From NCBI GenBank assembly GCA_045644025.1, contig JAZRGE010000080.1, positions 19,257 through 83,256 on the forward strand: a stretch of DNA of 64,000 nucleotides. The letters are read 5' to 3'. This document shows, piece after piece, positions 34,526 to 42,217 of the stretch. Source of the DNA: JAZRGE01 sp045644025 (lineage in GTDB: Bacteria; Bacillota; Clostridia; Oscillospirales; Acutalibacteraceae). Under the pieces are notes generated by a model. The model was not told where the DNA came from. It made no database searches and saw nothing but the letters and a program-made list of their open reading frames with translations. Numbering within the stretch: position 1 is the first letter of the stretch; each line of letters begins with the position of its first letter. Position numbers and translations under genes: made by a program.

Positions 34526-34564
34526 TTTCCCGCAAATCAGGACACTTTTTCCGCTAAATAAGGA
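34526..34564 (-). promoter_or_regulatory. Direct-repeat operator, copy 2 (putative AraC site)
   Basis: Reverse strand half-sites TCCTTATTTAGCGGAAAA (from 34564) and TCCTGATTTGCGGGAAA (from 34542), 22 bases apart. They match copy 1 at 28927-28966 in sequence, period and order. It sits between the beta-mannosidase and DUF5060 promoters. Confidence 0.72.
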
Positions 34565-34588
34565 CACCTTGAAAGGCACTTCCAATCG

Positions 34589-34617
34589 TTGAAAATTCTC
34601 ACTCTTTGTGATATGCT
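34589..34617 (+). promoter_or_regulatory. Promoter of the DUF5060/GH-A gene
   Basis: TTGAAA, 17-base spacer ending TGTGA, TATGCT. The weak -10 with a TG extension fits an activator-dependent promoter. The operator's edge is 24 bases upstream of the -35. Confidence 0.65.
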
Positions 34618-34653
34618 TACATTGTATTAAATTAGGAAGGATGTTTTCTTTTT

Positions 34654-37194
34654 ATGAACATAAGCAAACGCCTGCTTAAAGCCGTTGCCGCCACCCTTGC
34701 TGTTATCTCGGTTTTAAGTTTAGCCCCCCAATCTATCCTAAAGGCCGAAGCCACGGTTTACGGCGGCTTTGCAGATCCCAGAGATCTTAAAAGCAGCCTG
34801 CAGAGCTATAGCTCCGCAGATGCTCCCGTTGTGAAGGATATTAAGCTGGCATCCAACAACGTTGCCAGGTTCGATAAGGTGGAGATCACCTTTAATATTG
34901 ATGCTGCCTGGGAAAACCCCTTCGATCCGGAAGACATCCTGGTCGACGGTGTCTTTATCTACCCCAGCGGCAAGGAAGTCACCATTCCCGCTTTCTACAC
35001 CACCCCTATGGTGCCCACCGAGAGCTATAAAGATAAAATCCTTATGACCTATTCCCCCAGTTCCTATGATTATCATCCCGATTATAAGCGCAAATCCATC
35101 TGGTGCCTGCGCTTCTCGGGCGATGAAGTGGGCGAATACAGCTTCTATATCACCGTGAAGACTGCCGACGGAAAGACCTGCAAATCCGAAAGCGGCACCT
35201 TCTCCTGCTATGAAGACGGCCTTAAGGGCTATGCAAAGGTTTCCGAAAGCAATCCACAATATATCGTGAACAGCGGCGATGGCTCCCTTTACTACGGCAG
35301 CGGCTCCAATATGGCTTGGGTGCGCAGCGGAGAAGCCTTCACCGATAATCCCCTCCACTTAAGCTACAACTACTTTATCAGCCGCGCCAAGCAGCAGACC
35401 AACATCACTCGTATCTGGATCTGCCACGGCAACTGGCTGGAGTGGACCTACGACCCTAACGATGGCAAGACTATCGGCTATCTGGGCCTGGGCTACTACA
35501 ACCAGATCATGTGTGCCAACTTCGACGACATTCTAGAACAGTGCGAAGATGCAGGCCTTAGAGTTATGCTTTGCACCGATGATAACAACGAGCACGAGCA
35601 AACCGACACCTATATGTCTTGGGCGTTTAACCCCTACAGCATTGAAAACGGCGGCCCTGCAAAGGATGTTGCCGATTATTGGGTGAATCCCGAGGTGAGA
35701 GAATACGTTAAGAAGCGCCTGCGCTACATTGTGGCTCGTTGGGGCTACAGCTCTGCCATATTCTCCATCAACCTTTGGAACGACTATTGGAAGCCCTCCA
35801 GCGAGGGCACCGTGGAATATCTCAAAGATATTCACGATTATTTTGATGAGCTTATCGGCGATTGGAGGCCCTTCCTCTTTGGTTCCAACTTCAACTACGA
35901 AGCCAACGCCGTGCTGGACTACACCGCCCAGTATATCAACCTTACCGACTACACCAAGCCTTACGTGACTCAGGAGTGCTACTACTCCATGACCGACTTC
36001 AGAAATGTTGTGCGCAACACTATATGGTCGGAACTGGTGCAGGGCGCAGCGGCCACGATGGTTTGGAGCCACGACGATACCGACGAATACGACAACGGCA
36101 ACGGCTGCTGGAATATATTTGATCATATTCTGGATTTCACAGCCGATCTTCCTTTGGATAAGGCAGGAAAGCTCACCTACTCTTCTATAGTGGCAGACAC
36201 CGCCACCGTTTCCGGCAGTAGCGCCAAGAATCAATCCATCACCTCTATTGCTGCCTACGGCGACGTGTTCAGTTGGAACGAAAAGGCTCCCGCCGATACC
36301 TTTGATATCGATACTTCCCTTCCCGGCATGAACCTGGCCGGCTTCTCCCACACACTCTACGGTTCATCTTATTCCCACATCCGCACCGCTCCCACCTTTA
36401 ATTTCGAGATGCCCTTCGGCGGCCAGTTTGTTGTGGGCGTGGATGAAAACGGCTGGGGCAACAACACCCTTAAGATCACTCTGGATGGCCAGGTTGTGGC
36501 TACCACCGCTATGGGCGAGGGTGATCGCGAGCTTATCAGCGAGACCGACCCCAGAAGATACACCTATGTGGATATTCCTGCAGGCAAGCACACTGTTAAA
36601 ATAGAAAACAGCGGCCCCGATTGGCTCAGTGCCAAAGAGATCTATTTTGTGAGCAACACCGAATCCACATCTTCTATGCTTGATATAAAGAGCATGGTTG
36701 GCGATAACCTGGCGGTTGCCTACATCCAGAACACCACCTATTCTCAGCTGGCCACAAGGCTTTTGGGCTCCAGCGCCGCAGATTTCACCAACGTTAAATT
36801 CACCATCAGCGGCCTCAAGGAAGACGGCAGATACGCAATGTATCAGTTTAATCCCGATACCGGCGAATACGGCACCATCGGCGAAGTGAACGTTGCAGGC
36901 GGCAAGGCAGAAATTTCTATCGAGAAAGTCACCCGCGATTGCGCCGTGAAGCTTATCAAGCTGGCCGAGGGTGAAAAGGTTAAGTCCGAGGGCTCCAGAT
37001 ACGGATATCTTCGTTTGTCCTCTTCTTCCGATATTCCTGCCAATCTTCCTGCTCCCGGCAGCAACGATCCTGCAGGCAGCAATCTGCTGATGATAATCAT
37101 CATCGCCGTTGCCGCAGTGATTATAGTGGGCGGCGGCGTGGCTGCAGCCATTATTCTCGGCAAAAAGAAAAAGGCTACCGAAGCAGCCGAATAA
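34654..37194 (+). CDS. Membrane-anchored DUF5060 / GH-A clan glycosidase-like protein
   Basis: 846 residues. A signal peptide (about 1-32) is followed by an Ig-like DUF5060 domain (about 55-185), a TIM barrel (about 200-480), a beta-sandwich (about 570-670) and a further beta domain. A C-terminal transmembrane helix (about 809-833) with KKKK stop-transfer follows, so the protein is displayed on the cell surface. The barrel looks GH5/mannanase-like: INLWNDYW stands where xxxWNEP is usual, so the acid/base Glu is replaced by Asp377; Glu441 in VTQEC is the likely nucleophile. It may cleave or only bind mannan-type polysaccharide outside the cell and feed the lipoprotein and beta-mannosidase (inference). 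Confidence 0.82.
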   Translation: MNISKRLLKAVAATLAVISVLSLAPQSILKAEATVYGGFADPRDLKSSLQSYSSADAPVVKDIKLASNNVARFDKVEITFNIDAAWENPFDPEDILVDGVFIYPSGKEVTIPAFYTTPMVPTESYKDKILMTYSPSSYDYHPDYKRKSIWCLRFSGDEVGEYSFYITVKTADGKTCKSESGTFSCYEDGLKGYAKVSESNPQYIVNSGDGSLYYGSGSNMAWVRSGEAFTDNPLHLSYNYFISRAKQQTNITRIWICHGNWLEWTYDPNDGKTIGYLGLGYYNQIMCANFDDILEQCEDAGLRVMLCTDDNNEHEQTDTYMSWAFNPYSIENGGPAKDVADYWVNPEVREYVKKRLRYIVARWGYSSAIFSINLWNDYWKPSSEGTVEYLKDIHDYFDELIGDWRPFLFGSNFNYEANAVLDYTAQYINLTDYTKPYVTQECYYSMTDFRNVVRNTIWSELVQGAAATMVWSHDDTDEYDNGNGCWNIFDHILDFTADLPLDKAGKLTYSSIVADTATVSGSSAKNQSITSIAAYGDVFSWNEKAPADTFDIDTSLPGMNLAGFSHTLYGSSYSHIRTAPTFNFEMPFGGQFVVGVDENGWGNNTLKITLDGQVVATTAMGEGDRELISETDPRRYTYVDIPAGKHTVKIENSGPDWLSAKEIYFVSNTESTSSMLDIKSMVGDNLAVAYIQNTTYSQLATRLLGSSAADFTNVKFTISGLKEDGRYAMYQFNPDTGEYGTIGEVNVAGGKAEISIEKVTRDCAVKLIKLAEGEKVKSEGSRYGYLRLSSSSDIPANLPAPGSNDPAGSNLLMIIIIAVAAVIIVGGGVAAAIILGKKKKATEAAE

Positions 37195-37213
37195 AATTTA
37201 AAAACAAAACAAA

Positions 37214-37250
37214 ATCGGGATACCGCTAAATGGTATCCCGATATTTTTTT
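37214..37250 (+). terminator. Terminator of the DUF5060 gene
   Basis: 11-bp stem ATCGGGATACC/GGTATCCCGAT with a seven-base loop and a seven-base T-run. It overlaps the last codons of the convergent araC gene. Confidence 0.88.
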
Positions 37251-38182
37251 GGAGAAACGCCGTATTTTTCGGCAAATATTCGGTGGAAATAGCTCACATT
37301 CTCGTATCCCACTGCCTGAGAGATACTGGAGACCTTCATCTCGGTGTTGCGAAGCAGATATGCCGATTGCGAAAGTCTCTTCTCCTGCAACAGCTCCGTG
37401 AAGTTGCAACCTGTCTTTTCTTTTATGGTGCGTGAGAGATTGTGCATGTTGTAGTAGAGTATTTCGGAAATTTCCGAAAGGGTTGCCGAGCGATAATTCT
37501 CTTCTATATATCTATAAACACGAAGTATTGTATCTTCTTCCTTGCTGCCCTGGGTGAGATGCTCGGTGTAGTTGAGCAGCTGCATAAATAATAGGCCCAT
37601 CGTGGTCTGATTTATCATTCGCTTATTGAGCAGATCTTTTTGAATCGTGTAAAGCAGATTCTCCACCAGATTACCTATGGGAATAATATTTGCCACCTTA
37701 AAATGCATATAGCCGCTCTGATTTTGGCCATCCTTCAGGTTATCTACCACAAAGCGGCGGATAGGTGTTTCTTCCTGGCCTATCATGCTGAGGGTGTGAT
37801 CGAAAAACGGGGGGCGGATTATAAAGTTGACTGCCACATCCTTTTCCCCTGCGGGGCGGATCTCGTGAACGGCTCCCTTACCCAGAAAAAGCAACTCGCC
37901 TTCCTTTAGGGTGACCTTATTGCCGTTTACAACATGAACCGTGCTGCCGCTGAGCATATAGACCATTTCAATATAATCGTGGGAATGGGGCGGAAAATGC
38001 ACAAAGCGGGTGTGTGGGCGAATGGCGATCTGCTTGCCGGGAGAAAGAAACTTATCTATGCTCACCACATCGGCCGCATCTTCCATATAAAGCTGACGCT
38101 GAATAGAGCCATCTCCGTTAAGAATGGCTCTTTCCTCTTCTGTTATGGCAACAAGTTTTTCATAGATTTCCTTGCGCACCAT
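37226..38182 (-). CDS. AraC-family regulator of the glycan locus
   Basis: 318 residues. An N-terminal cupin (FVHFPPHSHDYIEMVYMLSG, GELLFLGKGAVHEIRPA; about 55-130) is followed by a helical middle and a C-terminal AraC double helix-turn-helix (ATLSEISEILYYNMHNLSRTIKEKTG and SISQAVGYENVSYFHRIFAEKYGVSPKKYR). It lies next to the DUF5060 gene and is the natural candidate to bind the two direct-repeat operators at 28927 and 34526 (inference). Its own promoter is near consensus and overlaps a repeated TTTGTYGCATT element, which may indicate autoregulation. Confidence 0.92.
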   Translation of the reverse strand: MVRKEIYEKLVAITEEERAILNGDGSIQRQLYMEDAADVVSIDKFLSPGKQIAIRPHTRFVHFPPHSHDYIEMVYMLSGSTVHVVNGNKVTLKEGELLFLGKGAVHEIRPAGEKDVAVNFIIRPPFFDHTLSMIGQEETPIRRFVVDNLKDGQNQSGYMHFKVANIIPIGNLVENLLYTIQKDLLNKRMINQTTMGLLFMQLLNYTEHLTQGSKEEDTILRVYRYIEENYRSATLSEISEILYYNMHNLSRTIKEKTGCNFTELLQEKRLSQSAYLLRNTEMKVSSISQAVGYENVSYFHRIFAEKYGVSPKKYRDTI

Positions 38183-38199
38183 TTAGCATCACCCACCTA

Positions 38200-38228
38200 A
38201 TTCTAACCGATAGGGCTCTTAAATGCAA
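38200..38228 (-). promoter_or_regulatory. Promoter of the glycan-locus araC gene
   Basis: Reverse strand TTGCAT, 17-base spacer, TAGAAT, 18 bases before the start codon. Confidence 0.7.
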
Positions 38229-38255
38229 CAAAAATAAACCTCTCACCTTCCCTAA

Positions 38256-38289
38256 TGCGACAAATTGCACGCACGAAGACCCTTATAAT
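38256..38289 (+). promoter_or_regulatory. Putative Spo0A-controlled promoter of spoIIGA
   Basis: TATAAT at 38284-38289 without a good -35 at 17 bases. Instead a 0A-box-like TGTCGCA (one mismatch to TGTCGAA) lies on the reverse strand at 38256-38262, about 22 bases upstream. Bacillus spoIIG has the same long-spacing, Spo0A-activated layout. Confidence 0.4.
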
Positions 38290-38313
38290 AGATCCTATAA
38301 GGGGGGTGGGACT

Positions 38314-39114
38314 TTGGTTATATATGCCGACGTTCTTTTTGTTGTGAACCTTGCTGTGAACTATTTTATCCTGCTTTTCACCGCCAAAGCTGCCAAAGAA
38401 GCTCTATCATTGCGGCGGCTGCTGGCGGGAGCATCCCTCGGCGCCCTTTTTTCGCTCTACATATTGATGCCGCACATTCACGCGCTTTTTGAAATTGCGA
38501 CGAAATTTCTTTTTGGTGCGGCTATAATTTTCGCCGCCTTCGGCAGAAGAAAGCCGCGAGCCTTTCTCCAACTACTGGCTTATTTTATGGCCGCCACCTT
38601 TGTTTTCGGCGGAACAATGCTGGCTATCTACACCATATTTAAGCCACGCGGAATGGCTATCGACGGCGGTGTTGTGTATTTCGATATTTCTCCCCTGCTG
38701 CTTATAGCTTCCACCGCCCTTTGCTACGGAATAATAAGGCTGCTGCAGCACGCAAGCCGCAAGAAAAACCCCACAGCCCGCCGCGCCGAAATAAAAATAA
38801 CCTACGGCCAAAGGGAGGCCGGCAGCCGCGCCCTTGTGGACACAGGCCACTCCCTTTCCGACCCCTTCAGCGGTGCCGAAGTGGTGCTTATATCCCCTAA
38901 ATTAGCCAAGGTTCTGCTCCCAAACGGGCTGGAAGGCGCAAAGCAGGGCGGCCGCTACAGGCTGATTCCCTGCCGCACGGCAGGCGGCCAGGGGATTCTG
39001 GAAGGTTTTCGCCCCGATAGCGTGGCCGCCGATGGGCTTCTTCGCGAGAATGCCGTGGTGGCCATAAGCGAAAACATCTGCGGCGATGATTACGAAGCCA
39101 TAATAAAACCATAA
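38314..39114 (+). CDS. spoIIGA: Sigma-E processing peptidase SpoIIGA
   Basis: 266 residues. Five transmembrane helices in the first half are followed by a cytoplasmic aspartic-protease-like domain with the active-site motif LVDTGHSLSDP near residues 172-182. It cleaves the pro-sequence of sigma-E in the mother cell after receiving the SpoIIR signal from the forespore. Translation probably begins at the TTG at 38314 behind an AGGGGGGTGGG site. sigE follows after 11 bases, the standard spoIIG operon order. Confidence 0.94.
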   Translation: MVIYADVLFVVNLAVNYFILLFTAKAAKEALSLRRLLAGASLGALFSLYILMPHIHALFEIATKFLFGAAIIFAAFGRRKPRAFLQLLAYFMAATFVFGGTMLAIYTIFKPRGMAIDGGVVYFDISPLLLIASTALCYGIIRLLQHASRKKNPTARRAEIKITYGQREAGSRALVDTGHSLSDPFSGAEVVLISPKLAKVLLPNGLEGAKQGGRYRLIPCRTAGGQGILEGFRPDSVAADGLLRENAVVAISENICGDDYEAIIKP

Positions 39115-39125
39115 GGAATGAGACT

Positions 39126-39857
39126 ATGAAAAATATATTCGCAAAAATAAAACTTTGGCTTAAAAGCGCCTATCTCAAAATACTCCTAAGGCTTAAATTA
39201 GGCGGCGACAGCTTCTATCTGGGCAGCCCGCAGACCCTTCCCCCACCCCTTTCGGCCGAAGAAGAAGCCGAGCTTCTGGCTCAATGGAACGAGCGCAAAG
39301 CGATGGTCTGCGATAAGCTGATAGTGCACAATCTGCGGCTTGTTGTTTATATCGCCAAAAAGTTTGATGCCGTGGGCGCATCCACCGAAGATCTGATCTC
39401 CATCGGCACCATCGGGCTAATAAAGGCCGTGCGCACCTTTGCCCCCGAAAAGAACATCAAGCTGGCCACATATGCTTCCCGATGCATCGAAAACGAAATA
39501 CTTATGTATCTTCGCAAAACAGCCTCCCTTAAGGCAGAAGTATCCATAGACGAGCCGCTCAACATTGATTGGGACGGCAACGAGCTGATGCTTTCGGATA
39601 TATTGGGCAGCGAGCCCGACGAAATAGGCCGCGGAATAGAGGTGGAAGACGAACGAAGCCTGCTGAACCGCTTGGTAGAGCAGCTGCCCAAGAGAGATCG
39701 GGAAATAATCACGTTGCGCTTTGGCCTGCGCGGCGGAAAGGAATACACCCAAAAAGAGGTGGCCGATTGGCTGGGCATATCTCAATCCTATATCTCACGG
39801 CTGGAAAAGCGAATAATAGAAAAACTGAAGGAAGATCTGGATCTTGCCGCAGGATAA
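39126..39857 (+). CDS. sigE: Sporulation sigma factor SigE (pro-form)
   Basis: 243 residues. The first 25-30 residues (KIKLWLKSAYLKILLRL) form the amphipathic membrane-binding pro-sequence removed by SpoIIGA. Region 2 (HNLRLVVYIAKKFDAVGASTEDLISIGTIG...) and region 4 (FGLRGGKEYTQKEVADWLGISQSYISRLEKRI) follow. It directs mother-cell transcription, whose likely targets here include ylbJ and yqfC-yqfD. sigG, which often follows sigE in Clostridia, is not present; a terminator follows immediately. Confidence 0.96.
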   Translation: MKNIFAKIKLWLKSAYLKILLRLKLGGDSFYLGSPQTLPPPLSAEEEAELLAQWNERKAMVCDKLIVHNLRLVVYIAKKFDAVGASTEDLISIGTIGLIKAVRTFAPEKNIKLATYASRCIENEILMYLRKTASLKAEVSIDEPLNIDWDGNELMLSDILGSEPDEIGRGIEVEDERSLLNRLVEQLPKRDREIITLRFGLRGGKEYTQKEVADWLGISQSYISRLEKRIIEKLKEDLDLAAG

Positions 39858-39858
39858 T

Positions 39859-39895
39859 AAAAGCTCTCTGCTGAATTTCAGCAGAGAGCTTTTTC
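39859..39895. terminator. sigE terminator
   Basis: Long stem AAAAGCTCTCTGCTGA paired with TCAGCAGAGAGCTTTT and a small loop, T-rich end. It also faces the convergent XRE gene. Confidence 0.9.
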
Positions 39896-39907
39896 GGATA
39901 TACTACA

Positions 39908-40150
39908 TTATCTGATCTCTTGTTCAAGGGTTTTGAATGTTTCGGTGTTGAAGAAATCGTAAAGAGATATCTCTAGGCCGTCGCATATTTTCTTAAGCGT
40001 TACAACACCGGCATTCTTGCTGCCGCCGTTAATTATATTCTTTAAGGTTGAAGGCGGAACAGCCGAAATTCTTGCAAGAGCATTTACTGACATTCTCTTT
40101 TCTTCGCATAATTCCAGCAATCTATTTGCTATGGCTTTTCTCGTATCCAT
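39908..40150 (-). CDS. Small XRE-family DNA-binding protein
   Basis: 80 residues, essentially one helix-turn-helix domain: NRLLELCEEKRMSVNALARISAVPPSTLKNIINGGSKNAGVVTLKKICDGLEISLYDFF. Such single-domain regulators commonly repress themselves and a divergent neighbour. The divergent SLOG-domain gene and two tandem CCATATATGG palindromes between them point to a local repressor circuit (inference). GGGGTAATATT precedes the ATG. Confidence 0.88.
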   Translation of the reverse strand: MDTRKAIANRLLELCEEKRMSVNALARISAVPPSTLKNIINGGSKNAGVVTLKKICDGLEISLYDFFNTETFKTLEQEIR

Positions 40151-40159
40151 AATATTACC

Positions 40160-40195
40160 CCTAAAAAGTTCTATAATTAGTTTATGCTTTTTAGG
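40160..40195. repeat. Inverted repeat at the XRE gene start
   Basis: CCTAAAAAG and its complement CTTTTTAGG, separated by 18 bases that contain a TATAAT on the plus strand. It begins 10 bases upstream of the XRE start codon and could be an operator or a leader hairpin. Confidence 0.5.
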
Positions 40196-40208
40196 AAGAT
40201 AATAACGA

Positions 40209-40238
40209 CCATATATGGACTTTATGGACCATATATGG
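40209..40238. promoter_or_regulatory. Tandem palindromic operators CCATATATGG
   Basis: Two identical 10-base palindromes at 40209-40218 and 40229-40238, spaced 20 bases (two helical turns), each flanked by GA/AC or GA/TA. They are in the gap between the divergent XRE and SLOG genes. Confidence 0.65.
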
Positions 40239-40264
40239 TAAACTTATGTCGGTGGTGATATTTT

Positions 40265-40732
40265 ATGTACGAAAATACTTGCTGCTTTATCGGCCATAGG
40301 GCAATAAACGAAACCGAAAACTTAAAAGCAAAACTTTTAGAAATAATTGAAAAATTGATCCTGGAAGAGAAGGTTAACACCTTTCTTTTCGGAAGCAAAA
40401 GCCAATTTAACACACTGTGCCACAAGGCCGTGAGCGCAATAAAAGAAAGGCATCCACATATAAAGAGGATCTACGTGCGAGCGGAATATCCCCATATAAG
40501 CGAGCGCTATAAATGCTACCTGCTTGAAAGTTACGAAGAAACCTATTACCCCGAAAGAATATTAAATTCAGGAAAGGCGGCTTACGTGGAACGCAATTAC
40601 GAAATGATAAACAACAGCCGATTTTGCGTGGTTTATTATAACGACCAAGATGCACCCACCACACGCAGAAGCGGCACCAAAATTGCCCTTGACTACGCTG
40701 TTAAGCATCACAAAAAGGTCATTAGAATTTAG
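40265..40732 (+). CDS. SLOG-domain (DUF1273/YpsA-like) protein
   Basis: 155 residues forming one Rossmann-like domain: CCFIGHRAINETENLKAKLLE at the N-terminus (the FxGHR motif), FLFGSKSQFNTLCHKAV, and the C-terminal RRSGTKIALDYAVKHHKKVI. SLOG proteins bind nucleotides or related ligands. Some work in stress or phage-defence signalling and others as LOG-type hydrolases, so the role here is open. The start has a GGTGG site. It is controlled from the region with the tandem palindromes. Confidence 0.78.
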   Translation: MYENTCCFIGHRAINETENLKAKLLEIIEKLILEEKVNTFLFGSKSQFNTLCHKAVSAIKERHPHIKRIYVRAEYPHISERYKCYLLESYEETYYPERILNSGKAAYVERNYEMINNSRFCVVYYNDQDAPTTRRSGTKIALDYAVKHHKKVIRI

Positions 40733-40743
40733 CCCTTAAAATA

Positions 40744-40770
40744 AAAGAGATTCCTTAGCGGAATCTCTTT
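40744..40770. terminator. Terminator of hemZ operon / SLOG gene
   Basis: AAAGAGATTCC/GGAATCTCTTT stem with a five-base loop between convergent genes; it overlaps the hemZ stop by two bases. Confidence 0.8.
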
Positions 40771-42217
40771 ATTCATTATAAAACTCTTTTATTCTTGCCT
40801 TGCGCTCCAGCATTTCCTCAAAACGCGCAATATATTCATAAGGGTATTTTAGATTAAACACTCGCTCGATGGTGTTCTCGCCGTATCTCCTAAGTTTAGT
40901 CACGGCCGATGCACCGCAGCCTAAGATCGTGTGGGTCTCGTCCATTATATAAACATTGTAGAGCCCTTCGTAACCCTGCTTGGCATAGCCCACGTTTTCT
41001 AAGTTGCCCACAGTCTTGCTCTGGCGATACATATAATAGGGATTAAGCCCCATTTCGGGCAACTGCTTCACAGCGAAATCCACCATTTCATCGGCCGCCG
41101 ATTCGGCGCGGTAATCCTGAGCGGTGAGCCTGGATGCACGCTTCATGGCAAGGGCGTGCACCGTGATCTCTTCGGGCTCCAGCGCGGCTATCTGCAAAAG
41201 GCTTTCCTTGAAGCTTTCGGGAGTATCCAACGGCAAGCCGGCGATAACATCCATATTAATATTCTCAAAGCCTGCCTCGCGCGCAATGCGGAAGGCTTCG
41301 ATAGTCTGTGCCGAATTGTGCTTACGCCCTATCTCGGCCAGCACGGCATCGTTCATTGTCTGCGGATTGATGCACACCCTATCGGCGCCGCCTTGGCGGA
41401 TAGCCTGCATTTTGGGCAGGGTGATCGTGTCGGGGCGGCCTGCCTCCACGGTGTATTCGCGGCAATCAGATAGATCAAAATTATCCTTCACGGCGTTCAT
41501 TATATCAGTGAGCTGCTCAGGAGAAAGCACCGTGGGTGTGCCACCGCCGATATAAACGGTTTCTATCCTTAGATTGCAATCCTTGGCAATAGCACCCGTG
41601 TGGGCAATCTCCTTGCAAAGGAGTTCTATATAATCATCTATTAATCGCCCTGCGTTTTCCACGGAATGGGAAACAAAAGAGCAATATGCGCATCGTGTGG
41701 GGCAAAAAGGGATAGAAATATAAAGGCTGGCGGATTCGGGGCGGGAAAGAGCCGTGATTCGCTCCTCGCTCTTGTGGGTGCGAAGGCAAAGATCTGCTTT
41801 GGCCTCACTCACAAGCAGCTTATTCCTGAAATATTCCACCGCCGATTCTTCACCCATATCGGCACAAAGGCGACCCATAAGCTTGGCAGGGCGCACGCCC
41901 GTGAGTATCCCCCAAGGTGGGCGGCGATCAAAGGCTTTGCAGAAGCATTCGAAAAGCAAAACAGCCAAGATGCGCTCAAATTCCTTCTTAGCCTCTGGCA
42001 TATCGGAAGCCACGATGTTCTCGGCCGAATATTCTCTGCCGCCTATGCGCAAAAAAGCCTTGAGCTCGGTTTCTGCACCCAAAGGATTCACCGAAACGAT
42101 CGCGGCATCTTCCCCATTCTCGGGAGTGCCTACCGCAATCTTTTCGTAGGGCAGAAAGAGCATACAAAGCTTCTGCATTTCGTATTCGTAGCTATTGTTG
42201 ATTAAAGAGAGTACCAT
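40769..42217 (-). CDS. hemZ: Radical SAM protein HemZ (coproporphyrinogen dehydrogenase-like)
   Basis: 482 residues. The radical SAM cluster motif is CPTRCAYC (C-x3-C-x2-C) in SIPFCPTRCAYCSFVSH, followed by TVYIGGGTPTVLSPEQL and INMDVIAGLPLDTPESF, typical of the HemN/HemZ group. An N-terminal domain of about 160 residues precedes the barrel, as in HemZ. Whether it makes haem is doubtful, since no haem genes are near and many anaerobes keep HemZ-like proteins of other function. It is the last gene of the recJ-relA-dtd-MBL-hemZ operon; its start overlaps the MBL gene by 16 bases. Confidence 0.9.
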   Translation of the reverse strand: MVLSLINNSYEYEMQKLCMLFLPYEKIAVGTPENGEDAAIVSVNPLGAETELKAFLRIGGREYSAENIVASDMPEAKKEFERILAVLLFECFCKAFDRRPPWGILTGVRPAKLMGRLCADMGEESAVEYFRNKLLVSEAKADLCLRTHKSEERITALSRPESASLYISIPFCPTRCAYCSFVSHSVENAGRLIDDYIELLCKEIAHTGAIAKDCNLRIETVYIGGGTPTVLSPEQLTDIMNAVKDNFDLSDCREYTVEAGRPDTITLPKMQAIRQGGADRVCINPQTMNDAVLAEIGRKHNSAQTIEAFRIAREAGFENINMDVIAGLPLDTPESFKESLLQIAALEPEEITVHALAMKRASRLTAQDYRAESAADEMVDFAVKQLPEMGLNPYYMYRQSKTVGNLENVGYAKQGYEGLYNVYIMDETHTILGCGASAVTKLRRYGENTIERVFNLKYPYEYIARFEEMLERKARIKEFYNE

